This document shows positions 11,852 through 22,938 of a stretch of 64,000 nt of DNA, piece by piece; the first letter of the stretch is position 1; each line of letters starts with the position of its first letter. The translations under genes were made by a program, and so were the position numbers. This stretch comes from Silene latifolia (taxonomy: Eukaryota; Streptophyta; Magnoliopsida; Caryophyllales; Caryophyllaceae): assembly GCF_048544455.1 (NCBI RefSeq), contig NC_133536.1:195303325-195367324 (forward strand), in the 5' to 3' direction. The notes below the pieces were generated by a model. It made no database searches, had not been told where the DNA came from, and worked only from the letters and a program-made list of their open reading frames with translations.

Positions 11852-13065
11852 TGTAATACTACGAGTTTTATAGGCTAGTACTCGACCGAGTATGGCCTAC
11901 TCGGTCGAGTAAAGTGTGTTGGGTATTCTGTTTGGCTTCTGCCCAGGAATACTCGGCCGAGTATGGGTAATACTCGACCGAGTATTCTTTATACTCGACC
12001 GAGTATCCGGTCTGACAGGTTTAATTCCGCGATTTGGTTAAGGTGATTAGAGATTATGATAAATTATATTTTTACGGTTTCTGAATCATTTTTACCAAAA
12101 CTAAACGACGCTCACTTCTCTCTCTAATCACCCTAACCATTCTCAAGGCTAATTGATCGGTCGCAAGTCTAAACTTCCGTCTCTTATCTCAATTTAATGG
12201 GTGACGATGTGGTAATTGTTGTGCAACTATATGATTGATTGCAGCATAGAGGATTGCGAAAAGGTAGGGTTTTCCCTACTCAGTTTACTGTTCATTGATT
12301 AAGACATGATTGTATTGTAATTGTTGTTATCTGCTGATCATCGGGGTATGGGCGTTGTTGTGACGGTGTTGGTGTGGAGATGTTGTGACAGCTGTGATAC
12401 TGTGTGTGTGTGATTGTGGTGGAATCACTTGCGTAAGTGGCTTCACACCCTAGTTCGCCCTCCGTGGAACCCGTCACGGGAGGGGATGTGCACATTAAGG
12501 GACATGGATTGTTAGTCGCTCGTTGAAGAGCTGGACTAGGTGGGGATGCGCTGCGGTCACCCACTGTCGGCGAGGATTACCTGTTGCGATGGGTAATCTG
12601 GCAGTACTACACACTTCAGTGTGTAGTCGGTTACTGTGTGAGATCGGGAGACCGGGGATGGAGGATAATCAGTCGGTTACATTATTTGTTTGTCTTATTT
12701 TGATTGAACGGTACTGACTCTTTGTTGTTGTTTTGTAAAACCTGCGGTGATCCATTCGGGGATGGTGAGCATATTATGTCAGGTAATGCAGATGTTTAGC
12801 TATGGGACAGTCATGGGGAGTCATCACTTTGAGTCTAGCTTCCACTGTTACAAGTTTAGCTGTCTTTGATTTCAGTGTACTGAGACCTTATACTTTTATT
12901 TTGAGTCGGCCGAGTTTTATGTAATCGCTAACTCTTTACACTTTAATAAATGTGTTTTTGGATTGTTGCTTTTGATATATACTTACCTCGGGCAACCGAG
13001 ATGGTAACAGCCTTTCATGCTAGGGTAGTCCTTGGTAAGGTACCTGGGTATGAGGGGGTGTTACA
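11852..13065 (+). repeat. Element A 3' LTR (1214 bp)
   Basis: Starts TGTAATACTACG and ends GGGGGTGTTACA. Palindromes TACTCGACCGAGTA and variants start at 11879, 11898, 11950, 11971 and 11992, the same doublet-plus-array layout as in LTRs D and F. A hairpin-rich block at about 12415-12545 and the CCTCGGGCAACCGAGATGG box at about 12986 are shared with the LTRs of C, D and F. Confidence 0.85.
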
Positions 13066-13339
13066 CAAATAAACTATGAAAGTGATTCTCACACAACACC
13101 AAAAACAAGTAATTTTCAACTGAGGAATCATTATAATACCCAAAAAATAACGGAATCACACCCAAAACAACTAATTTCCATCCAAAGAATCATTAACCAC
13201 CAATAATAATTATAATTATAACAAATAATATAAGACAAGAATCAAGAACAATAACAATAACACGTAACTTAACTGGGAAAATAATGGGCCAAATCAAAAC
13301 ATAATTAGAAGAGATACCTTCAAATACAAGCTTGTTAGG
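13066..13339. other. Old repeat between elements A and B, no gene
   Basis: AT-rich DNA with no coding frame. GAATCATTATAATACCC (about 13124) has a counterpart near 33290, and the stretch ending near 13309 has one near 8425, so it belongs to the older repeated sequence that flanks both elements. The last five bases, TTAGG, are the target duplication of element B. Confidence 0.6.
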
Positions 13340-14681
13340 TGATGAGCTCCTTTTTCTAAACTTGTTTGGCATCATTTGGAGCTCCTTTGATAGCATTTGG
13401 TAACGGTTTTTGAAATATTAACGTTATTTGACCAATCCCGAGTGTTTTATCATTTAGCATGGTTTTCTAGTGAAGAATGAGGTGCCAAGAGAAGCATCAA
13501 AGGAAGGGTGAAGAACAAGCATTGAAGAAACATCATGAGAAAAACTTTCAAGGATCAAGCAAGCAACGATTGAAAAACGCACTCCATGCCACTTCTCTCA
13601 CGGTGCGAGTTTCCAGACACCAGAACTCGCACCATGCGAGTTTTCTGGGTTTGTGCCGTTTTGTATTACGGGCTTTTTCTACGTTAAGCCCATGGTTATT
13701 AGGTTATGTTAGACTATATATAGGATGTTTTCCTCTAGGTTAAGACATCTTATGCTCATTTTAATTAATCAAGTTGTAATTTTGGGAATTATTCATCTTT
13801 TGATTGGGTTAGATCTACTATGTAGAACTAATCTCCTATTCTTAATCCGGCTCAAAGGTGTAATCTTTGGTTGTAAGACTACATAATCTTTCCTTAATTT
13901 TCATTATCATTGTTAATCCTTTGTGTTTATTGTTTGAATTTTGGAAACCTTGTTTACATTGAGTAATTAAATGTGATTTCTTTGTTGCTTAATTAATCAA
14001 GTTCTTTAATTTATTGTTGTTGGGATTATTAAGTGTGATTTCCTTGTAATCTCATCTTTGCAACACCTTGTTATTTTGCAAATGAATGTTATTTCTTCTT
14101 GGCTTAACTAGCAAGTAAAGGATTAACTTGTAATTAGGTATTAATCGTGATTTCATTGTGCCTAATTACCCTTATTGAATCTCTAGTGCTCATATCTTCT
14201 TGTCAATTTGACCAATGTTTGTGATTTCTACTTGGTACCTTGTCATTTGGCCATTATTAAGGAGATTTAGGAGAGTAATCTTCACAATAAGGTGATAATA
14301 TATAATCAAAGGATTGATTTTGTGGTTTTACTAACTAAAGTGCCTCACTTTATTGAGTCGGATTAAGTCTCTCTTAAACTTGATAAATTTCCATCTTAAA
14401 ACTCGATAATTGCTTGATTACTTGTTGTTCACTCTTATTTGAATTTCATTTTGTCTTTGAAAACCAACCAAAATAAACCCCTCTTTTTACATACTTGTTG
14501 TTAATTTGTCACAATTGTTCTAATTGCTCTCTTGATTTCACCATTGCAAAACCCCCCTTCTCTTGGGTTCGATCTCATTACTTGCTACTTTACTAGTTTA
14601 TAATTAGTATTAATTAGTACGTATTGTGGTATATTAATTGTTAATTTGTCCGTCTTAAATAGCGACGTTTTAGGCGTGTCA
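13340..14681 (+). repeat. Element B 5' LTR (1342 bp)
   Basis: Begins TGATGAGCTCC and ends TTTTAGGCGTGTCA. A pair of palindromes built on CTCGCACGGTGCGAG lies at 13595-13609 and 13625-13641. The 3' half repeats a motif ending in GTGATTTCYTTG several times. One copy of about 45 bp present in the 3' LTR is missing here, explaining most of the length difference. Confidence 0.93.
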
Positions 14682-14686
14682 AATTT

Positions 14687-14704
14687 TGGCGCCGTTGCCG
14701 GGGA
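14687..14704 (+). promoter_or_regulatory. Element B primer-binding site
   Basis: TGGCGCCGTTGCCGGGGA lies five bases after the 5' LTR. This is the site typical of Athila-lineage elements, usually described as complementary to the 3' end of tRNA-Asp. It is where the tRNA would prime minus-strand DNA synthesis. Confidence 0.85.
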
Positions 14705-14840
14705 AGGTAACGGTTTTTCTAGTGTTTTTGTTGGTGTTTTTTAGAATAGTTGTGTTAGTAATCTTTGTTCATTGTTGTTAGTGTCTTGTTCATTACTTAT
14801 GTGAACCTTTTTGATTGTGTGCTCTTCTGTAGAATTGTTT

Positions 14841-16229
14841 ATGGTCAATACTAGGAACTCAAGTGAACCACTTTTTCCATTCAACCCGAAGATTCAAAGA
14901 TTCAAAGATCACTTTCTTTGATAGGAGGAGGTATTAGGAGAGACACCCCAGTTATTGAAGAAATTAATCCCGTTGCTCAACAAGACCAAGAGGAAGATAA
15001 CACCGTTGCTTTTGTTTTAGAAACCGAGCCACAACCCATAAGAATCATCATGGGGGATGCCGAAACTCACCTAAGACATGACCCACATGAAGATCCACCA
15101 AGGCCTAGGACCATCAAAGAACTCACCGCCCCGGACCTTACACAAGTTCCCTTGTGTATATCATTTCCGGCCTTAGCGGAAAATGCCACCTTTGAACTCA
15201 AGTCCGGGCTCATCCACCAATTGCCCCAATTCCATGGACTTAGCACGGAGGATCCCAATAAGCATTTAAACAAATTTCATGTGGTTTGCTCAAGCATGAA
15301 GCCTAATGGGGTTACTGATGAGCAACTTCAACTAAGAGCCTTCCCATTCTCACTCAAGGATGCGGCAAACGATTGGCTTTACTATCTCCCCACCGGGAGC
15401 ATTACTACTTGGAATCACATGAAGAAGGCCTTTCTAGAGAAGTATTTTCCCGCTAGTCTCTCCTCTCAATTGAAGAAAGAAATAAGTAATGTTGAACAAA
15501 TGGATGGAGAGAACTTGTATGAGTATTGGGAGAGGTTCAAACAACTTCTTGCTAGTTGTCCATACAATGGGTATACCGACCACGACCTACTCTTGAACTT
15601 TTGTGATGGTCTCCTTGAGGATGATGCTAGGATGATAAAAGCCGCTACACAAGGACGGATTAAGTACATGTCGGTCCAAGAGGCAAATGATTTGATTGAA
15701 AGATTGGTAGGAAGTTTTAGGAATTTCGGGAGGAGAATTAAGAAGGCAAGTGTGGCATCTTCTTCAAGGCAAAGCTCCAATCATATGGAAGAAAAAGGTT
15801 GATTTTTTTACCAATTTGGTTAAGGAACTCGCAAAAGGGAATGGGAGTACATCTCATGTGAAATTTTATGGTCTTTGTAATGATCCAACTCATCCCACCG
15901 ATGGGTGTCCATCTTTGCAAACGGAGGAGGCAATTGAAGCGGTGAAAGCTCTTGGGTTTAGGAAGTTTGACCCATACTCCAACACTTACAATGAAGGGTG
16001 GAAATCTCATCCAAATATGGGTTGGGGTGGAAATCAAAATCAAAACCAAAAGGGATCCTCAAACTCTTCATTCCAAAAGCCAAATCAAAATCAAAACCAA
16101 TCACAAAATTCCTTGGAAGATATGATGAAGGCACTTGCTATGAATCAAGTGGCAATGCAAAAAGAAAGCCAAGCAATGCAAAAAGAAAGCCAAGCCTTGA
16201 TAAACAATACCAAGTAATTCCAAACCATC
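14841..16229 (+). pseudogene. Element B gag, broken
   Basis: The Athila-style start MVNTRNSSEPLFPF is at 14841. An 8-bp tandem duplication (ATTCAAAG at 14892-14899 and 14900-14907) throws it out of frame, and the gag continues from about 14908. The retrotrans_gag domain runs from about 15170 to 15700, with the key segments LRAFPFSLKDAANDWLYYLP and LASCPYNGYTDHDLLLNFC. An extra A in the run at about 15790 shifts the frame again, and the end carries a Cys/His motif (CNDPTHPTDGC) and Asn/Gln-rich repeats. A TAA at 16215-16217 stops the frame, which otherwise continues into protease. Gag would form the virus-like particle in the cytoplasm. This copy cannot make a full product. Confidence 0.9.
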
Positions 16230-19200
16230 GTGCTTCAACAAAATCGGCTTACCGACACTAGAATTGGCAACCTTGAGACTCAAGTGGGTCAAATTCTCAA
16301 CACACTCACTACACAATCCACTCAAGGAGGGAGCCTACCTTCTCACACAATTCCTCCACCCACCAAAGAACAAGCAAAAGCGGTCTCTTTGAGGAATGGT
16401 AGAGAGTTGGTAGAGGCACCAAAGGCTCCTAAGAAATCAAGGCCACTTCCTATAGTTCATGAACTGGAGGCTGTAGTTGAAGATGAAATTGAAGTGGTAG
16501 TGGAACATGGGGAAGCATCTACACCCGAACAAGTGAGGATCAATGAACCACTTCCGGAATACGAGCTACAAGCTCCATTTCCAAGTGCTTTGAATGACAC
16601 AAGGATAATTGACAAGAAGACTTCAAGCCTTTACGATATCTTTTGTAAAGTGGAGGTAAAAATTCCACTTCTTGATCTTCTTAGTAGTGTGCCCAAGCAT
16701 GCAAAGTTTTTGAAAGTGTTGTGCACTACTAAGAGGACCAACAAGGCAAAAAGCATGAAAAAGGTAAGGGCTAGTGAACATGTGTCGGCAATGTTTCAAA
16801 AACGTTTGCCACAAAAATGTAGTGATCCGGGCATGTTCACCATCCCTTGCAAAATTGGTGACATGGATTGTCAACATGCTATGCTTGATATAGGTGCATC
16901 TATTAATGTCTTGCCCACTTACCTTTACGAGTCTCTCAAATTGGGACCTTTAAAACCGACTCGTACGGTCATTTCTTTGGCCGATAGGTCTAATATCTAC
17001 CCTAAGGGAATTTTAGAAGATGTGTTGGTGAAGGTGGGGGATATGATTTTCCCCGCCGACTTCTATGTAATTGAAATGGAACCCGAGAAAGGCTCCACTC
17101 CGATTTTGTTGGGAAGGCCTTTCATGAGAACTTCCAACACCAAGATAGATGTATCTAGTGGATGCCTTACTATGGAATTGGAAGGGCAAAAGATTGAGTA
17201 TAGCATACATGAGGCAATGAAATACCCAACCGAGACCTCTTCTTTGTGTTTTCTTGATGTTTTTGAACCAATTGTTCAAACCGTGTATGAATTGTGTAAG
17301 ATTGACACATTAGATATTGCTTTAACTAATGGAATGGTTGGAGGGGATATGAGGTATGCTTTGTCTTGTAATTTGCAGGAAACTATCCAAGAATTAGAGA
17401 AAAATCCGCCAATGGAAGAGTGGGAAGAGAAGGAAGCAATCCGGAGGGCAGCAGGTAATTCGCACTGTGCGAAAAACCAGAGCCCAGAACTCGCACGGTG
17501 CGAGTTCACCCCTGTCCAGGAATTTTGCTTCCTTTCTTCCAATTTGTTGGAAGAGCTACCAAAGGAGAAACCCGTTCCTTCTATTGTCAAGGCTCCTATT
17601 GTTGAAATGAAGCCCCTACCAATCCACTTGAAGTATGCTTTTCTAGGAGATGAAGAAACTTTACCGGTAATTATTTCAAGCAAGCTTTCAAGGGAGCAAG
17701 AAGAGGCTCTCATTCGAGTTCTTAAGCAACATAAGGAAGCAATTGGGTGGACAATGGCCGACATCAAAGGCATTAGTCCCACTTTATGCATGCACCGGAT
17801 TCTTTTGGAGGATGAAGCTAAATCCGTTCGTCAACCACAAAGGCGTTTGAACCCTCTATTGATGGATGTTGTGAAGAAGGAGGTACTCAAACTCCTTCAT
17901 GTAGGTATGATCTATCCTATCTCCGATAGTCAATGGGTTAGTCCAACCCAAGTTGTCCCAAAGAAATCCGGGCTAATAGTAGTCGAGAATCATGAAGGTG
18001 TTTTGATTCCCACTCGAGTTCAAAACAGGTGGCGAGTATTTATCGACTACCGTAGGCTCAATGCCGTGACATGAAAAGATCACTTCCCGCTTCCCTTCAT
18101 GGATCAAATGTTGGAGAGGTTAGCGGGAAAAGCTTTTTATTTCTTTTTGGATGGCTACTTGGGTTACTTTCAAATCCCAATTGCACTCGAGGACCAAACA
18201 AAAACCACTTTCACATGTCCTTTTGAAACGTTTGCCTATAGAAAGATGCCTTTCGGTTTTTCTAACGCACCGGGAACGTTACAAAGGTGCATGATGAGCA
18301 TCTTTTTGGATCATGTGGAGGATTTTATTGAAGTATTTATGGATGATTTTACCGTTCATGGTCAATATTTTGAGGATTGTTTGAGTCATCTCTCTTGGGT
18401 TTTACAAAGATGTATTGATACCAACCTCGTTCTCAACCATGAGAAATGTTATTTTATGGTTGATGAAAGAATAGTGTTGGGACATGTGGTCTCCTCTAAG
18501 GGGATTGAGGTTGATAAGGCCAAGGTCGATACAATTCGCACCTTGCCTTATCCTACTAATGTGCGTGAAGTGAGATCTTTCTTAGGTCATGTCGGGTTCT
18601 ACCAGCATTTCATCAAGGATTTCTCTAATATTGCCGCTCCTTTATGCAAGCTACTTCAAAAGGATTGTGAATTCATCATGAGTGAAGAATTCAAGGAAGC
18701 TTTTGATATGCTCAAGGAGAAGCTTATTTCGGCACCTATAATTCAACCTCCCAATTGGAGTGAACCATTTGAGATAATGTCGGACGCGAGTAATTATGCC
18801 CTTGGCGCGGTACTTGGCCAAAGGGTAGGAAGAGCACCTCATGTTATTCAATATGCGTCAACAATGATGAATGAGGCTCAAATAAACTATACCACTACCG
18901 AGAAAGAATTTCTTGCGGTAGTGTTTGCTTTGGAGAAATTTTGACCTTATATTATGGGAGCCAAGGTCATCATCTTCACGAATCATACCGCCTTAAGGCA
19001 TTTGGTGAACAAGAAGGAATCCAAACCCCGTTTAATGCGATGGGTATTGCTTTTGAGTGAGTTTGATGTTGAGCTCAAAGACAAGAAGGGACAACCAACA
19101 CGGTGGCGGATCACCTAAGTAGAATTGTCCAAGAAAAACTTCAAGAAGTCTTGGAATCACCAATACAAGCCACCTTTCCGGATGACACACTTCTAGCATT

Positions 19201-20459
19201 GTCTTCCATTGAGCCATGGTATGCTCATATAGTCAACTTCTTGGTTTTACAAGAGTTTCCAAAGGGTCTTTCTCGTTTCCAACGAGATAAGATCAAGAGT
19301 GATGCTAAATATTATATGTGGGATGACCCATACCTTTGAAAGTTTTGTGCTAACCAAGTCATTAGGAGATGTGTCCCCGATACCGAAGTCATTCCAATTC
19401 TTAAATTTTGCCACGAATATGCTTGTGGTGGGAATTTTGGAGCCAAGAAAACGGCTAGGAAAGTCTTGGAAAGCGGTTTCTTTTGGCCCACACTATTACG
19501 GGATGCTCATGCTATGGTGAAGACATGTGATGGATGCCAAAAAGTTGGAAAAATTTCAAGAAGAGGAGAAATGCCACAAACTCCCATGATCTATTGTGAA
19601 ATATTCGATGTATAGGGCATTGACTTCATGGGACCATTTCCCGCATCTTGTGGGTGGAGGCTAAAGCCACCAAGACCGATGATGCAAAAGTAGTTGGAGA
19701 ATTCATCAAAACCAACATCTTCTCTCGATTTGGTTTTCCTAAGGCCTTGATAAGCGACCGTGGAACTCACTTTTGCAACAAAGACATCGGAGCTCTACTA
19801 AAAAAGTATGGGGTAATTCACAAGGTATCCACCGCCTATCACCCTCAAACCAACGGTCAAGCCGAGGTTTCTAATAGGGAGATCAAGGCTATCCTTGAAA
19901 AGACGGTGAATCCCGACCGCAAGGATTGGAGTTTGAGGTTGGATGATGCTTTGTGGGCATATCGCACGGCCTACAAAACACCAATCGGGATGTCACCTTA
20001 CCGCTTACTTTTTGGAAAACCGTGTCATTTACCCATGGAGCTTGAACATAGGGCTTATTGGGCGGTCAAATCATTCAATTTGCAAATGAGTGAAGCGGGG
20101 CTTCATAGGAAACTTCAACTCTAAGAATTGGAAGATGGTGCTTATGAGAATGCTTCCATTTACAAGGCAAGAACAAGAGCATGGCATGATAACATGATTT
20201 CAAGAAGAGTGTTCCAAGTGGGAGAGAAAGTCTTACTCTTTCAAAATCAGCCTAGACTTTTCTCGGGGAAATTGAGGTCTAGATGGATGGGACCATATGA
20301 GGTGGTTCGTGTTTTTCATATGGAGCAATCGAGATCAAATGCTTAAAATCCGGGAAAGTTTTGAAAGTGAACGGTCAAAGGCTCAAGCACTATCATGTAG
20401 GAATTGAAATGGGTGAAGTGGAAACACTACACCTTGTTGATCCAATTTATGAAAATTAA
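16230..20459 (+). pseudogene. Element B pol (protease, RT, RNase H, integrase), broken
   Basis: The protease has the catalytic triad DIGASINVLP (Asp codon at 16887). RT begins near WRVFIDYRRLNAV and carries FMDD, the YMDD-box equivalent (18338-18349). RNase H has SDASNYALGAVL and TTTEKEFLAVVFA. In integrase the zinc domain shows HEYACGGN...CDGC (second His replaced by Asn), and the core keeps Asp in GIDFMGPF, Asp in ISDRGTHF and Glu in [11 protein letters not shown]. Lesions: TGA at 18072-18074 and 18942-18944, a one-base shift near 19088, a stop near 19612, a deletion of about 40 bp at about 19645 between the first two integrase acidic residues, TAA at 20122-20124, and a final shift near 20330. 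The paired palindromes at 17459-17505 interrupt the poorly conserved linker between protease and RT. Confidence 0.92.
17459..17505. repeat. Paired CTCGCACGGTGCGAG palindromes within pol
   Basis: TTCGCACTGTGCGAA (17459-17473) and ACTCGCACGGTGCGAGT (17489-17505) recur as a spaced pair in both LTRs and again near 20787. Here they lie in coding sequence, in the linker between protease and RT. Confidence 0.85.
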
Positions 20460-21454
20460 TGAAGATGCAACTTTGTCGAGCCATCGACGTTAAATAAACG
20501 GCAAAAGTTTGTAAATATTTCTTCCCTTGCATATTTAATTTCCGCATTTCATTGTTTTCATTGCATTTTCGCATGTTTAAATTAATTGCATCATTTAATT
20601 ATTGCATTATAAATTAATTCACTTTCATTTTCATTAACATTTTGGCATGTTAGGATGTTTTAATGTGTGTATTACTGTATAGGATACCAACTCAAGGGCA
20701 TAAGTGAAGAAATGAAGGAAGAAAAAGGTGTAAAAATTGGCTTAGCATGAAAGAATTAAGCAACAAAAATCCGAGTCCAGCACGCAACTCGCACGGTGCG
20801 AGTTTTCAAGCCCCAATTTTCGCTCCGTGCGAGAAATCTGAAAACCCAGAAATTCACTCGTGCTCTCCTTCATATTATCTATTGTTCTTCCCCAATTCCC
20901 ATAATCTTCATTCTCTTCCTTCACCCTAACCCTAACCCACTCAAAATCAGCCTTCAAAACCTTCACAAATCATCAATTTCAAGCATTTAACTTCCAATAT
21001 TCTTCAATTTTCATCACCCAACATCAATTTGGGCGAAAGTTTGCAGAAAATTTGCCCCGTTTCAGTCACGAACAATCGTCTTAAGGTTTTGTTGATTCAA
21101 GATTTGAAGATTTTGGGTTTGCAATTGGATTAAAGGGACTAATTGGAGCATTCTTGTGTAATATTCTTCATCCAACAACATTTACAAGAATCAAAAGGGA
21201 GGTATACACCTTATTCTTATTCTTGTCATTTCAAGTTACCAAATTTTCGAAATTTACTTAGTGAAAGTCGAAAATTTATGGTTGAATTGTTGTTGTTTCT
21301 AGCCCTTAAACAATTTCTAACTTGTGAGGTGCTTTACATTCAATAAACAGCTAGTTAGAACATCATTCTTTTAGTGCATACTAGGTGTTTGTTCATTTGC
21401 CTCAACCAAAAATTCTTTTCAACACTTGTGTTTTTCTAAAAATTTCGGTGAGAC
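20460..21454 (+). other. Element B spacer between pol and env-like frame
   Basis: No coding frame is supported. ACTCGCACGGTGCGAGT (20787-20803) is followed by a weaker partner (CGCTCCGTGCGAG, about 20821-20833). CCCTAACCCTAACCC (about 20925-20940) is a short telomere-like run. The rest is T-rich and resembles a 5' untranslated leader, so a subgenomic or spliced transcript for the env-like frame may start here (inference). Confidence 0.55.
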
Positions 21455-21649
21455 ATGGGAAAGGGTAAGTCTTCCGAGGCTTCCTCCTCACAAGGACCCA
21501 AGGGAGCCTCGGCTTTTGATGATAATGAGTATACGGGGAAGGAGGGACTCCGAGATAAAGCCTTGCAAATTGGCGAAAGTTTGAGTCTTCTTTATCCGTA
21601 GTGATGACTAGATTCTTTGATGAGAATCTTCTTATTGACTTAGGCATGC
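21455..21649 (+). pseudogene. Element B env-like/ATHILA frame, 5' part
   Basis: ATG at 21455 reads MGKGKSSEASSSQGPKGASA and meets a stop at 21599. A shifted frame then continues (FFDENLLIDLG) up to the insertion point of element C. Athila elements carry a frame here that has been called env-like or ATHILA ORF. Its role is unproven, and no signal peptide or transmembrane helix is visible in this part. The rest of the frame resumes at 29413 after element C. Confidence 0.75.
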
Positions 21650-21760
21650 TGTAATACCCGCCCTTTTAGGGACCCTTTGACTATCTTTGACCGACCTTGG
21701 GAGCGGAAGTAGTCTTAGGAAAGTGGGCCAAAACCTGTTTGAGCTGCGTGTTAAGAGTGG

Positions 21761-21855
21761 TACTCGATAGAGTAGAGGCTACTCGATCGAGTAGCTAGGG
21801 TACTCGATCGAGTAGGGGGCTACTCGATCGAGTAGGTTGGGTACTCGATCGAGTG
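21761..21855. promoter_or_regulatory. Phased palindrome array in element C LTR
   Basis: Five copies of TACTCGATCGAGTA or near variants start at 21761, 21780, 21801, 21821 and 21842, that is every 19-21 bp or about two helical turns. The position about 110 bp into the LTR suggests the U3 promoter region. A role as binding sites for a dimeric protein is inference. The 3' LTR has the same array. Confidence 0.6.
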
Positions 21856-22317
21856 CCGGGTTTTCAGCGAGGGTTTTATATCGCGTTTTGTTAAATCCGC
21901 AGATCACTTCCGCCACTTTCCTCCTATCCTTCAGTCGCCCCTTTCCCTTCCCTTCACCTCAAAACCTCCATGGAAGCCTTTTTGAAGATCTTTGAACCTT
22001 GGGAGGGCGTCTCTGGTGTCGGGTAGCGGTCTTTTGCGGAGTTTCTCCCTAATAGGTATGTCATAATCATCATCCGTGCCTTGGTTCCCTATAGTTAGGA
22101 TTGCTTGTTGTAATAGATGTTTGTATGATGGTTATAGGCTTTGCTTGCTCGCTGGATATGTTGTTTGTCGGCATGGATTGGTTGCGGTTGCGTAAAGGTA
22201 GGTTCGCCTACTCAGTTTCTGTAGATGGTCTAGTGTGTCGGTCGTTGTGGTAGTATTGTGGTTGTTTGATATAGTAATTGTGTGTGTTGTAATTGTGGTT
22301 GTGATGGCTGTTGATGG

Positions 22318-22453
22318 TTCTCGAGATGCGTTCTCGGCTGAGTGGGGTCACTTGCGAGAGTGGCTTCACGCCCTAGTTTCGCCCTTCGTGGAACCCGCCA
22401 CGGAAGGAGATGTGCATATTAATGGACAGGGTTATCGCTCGGTATGATGAGCG
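22318..22453 (+). other. Conserved hairpin block in element C LTR
   Basis: Consecutive short stems: CGAG-ATGCGTT-CTCG, CACT-TGCGAG-AGTG, CGTGG-AACCCG-CCACG and CGCTC-GGTATGAT-GAGCG. The same series is found in LTRs A, D and F with changed stem bases, as expected for a structured RNA in the transcribed part of the LTR (inference). Confidence 0.5.
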
Positions 22454-22926
22454 GGGCTTAGGTGGGAACGGCTGCGGTCTCCCACTGGCAGAGCTGGTCC
22501 AGTGGACAGTCAGTGACAGGTTGATTGGATTATTGTGATTGCGGTTGGGATCGATATCATTGTTTGTATCGTTGTTCGTAGTTGCCGTTGTCTTATCTTG
22601 TCTCAGTACTGACCTTGTGTGGTTGTTTGTTTGTTATGTGTCTTCCGTGATCCCTTATGGTGAGCAGTCGGTCTTAGCAGGTGTTGATGTTGGTGATAGC
22701 TGAAGTCCGGGCAGGGATGAGTCTTCACGAGATATGATGGTCATAGCGAGTAGTCTTTGAGTTGTACCTTTGCATCGTATTTTGGTTTAAATCACTTGTA
22801 ATATAACTTAATAGTTCTTTTAGTGACGTTTGATAATTACTTTCCTCGGGCAACCGAGATGGTAACGCCCTTATATGCTCAGGAAGGCCTAGTTAAGGCT
22901 CCTCTGGATATGGGGGTGTTACAAAG

Positions 22927-22938
22927 TGGTATCAGAGC
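22927..22938 (+). promoter_or_regulatory. Element C primer-binding site (tRNA-iMet type)
   Basis: TGGTATCAGAGC starts three bases after the 5' LTR, at the expected place for priming by initiator methionine tRNA. Confidence 0.92.

Larger units (their letters stand above)
8481..13065 (+). mobile_element. Element A: damaged Tekay-like LTR retroelement, no coding capacity
   Basis: The 3' LTR (11852-13065) begins TGTAATAC and ends GGTGTTACA. Its first 120 or so bases recur at 8481 (TATAATAC), marking the 5' end. The flanks TAAAT (8476-8480) and CAAAT (13066-13070) look like a 5-bp target duplication with one mutation. The interior has no gag or pol frame. It ends in a stem-loop plus polypurine tract (CTTCGGAGACGAAG ... 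AAGGGGGAAAGAC) of the kind that precedes the 3' LTR in Tekay/Del chromoviruses. It is an old, probably non-autonomous or internally deleted copy. Confidence 0.75.
21650..22923 (+). repeat. Element C 5' LTR (1274 bp)
   Basis: Starts TGTAATACCCGCCC and ends GGATATGGGGGTGTTACA. It holds the phased palindrome array (21761-21855), a hairpin block (22318-22453) and the CCTCGGGCAACCGAGATGG box near 22843, all shared with the LTRs of A, D and F. Confidence 0.95.

Noticed and set aside
20925-20940. CCCTAACCCTAACCC telomere-like run
   Set aside because: Only about two units inside element B; too short for an interstitial telomere.
21761-21855. Regularly spaced repeats resembling a CRISPR array
   Set aside because: Repeats are short palindromes with gaps of 5-8 bp, they lie in plant LTRs, and there are no cas genes.
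22235-22447. 70-codon frames repeated in LTRs (also 28724-28936)
   Set aside because: They overlie the hairpin block of element C LTRs, are valine-rich without motifs, and are not kept in LTRs D and F.
22927-22938. tRNA gene near the iMet-like sequence
   Set aside because: Only the 12-base primer-binding site is present; no cloverleaf surrounds it.
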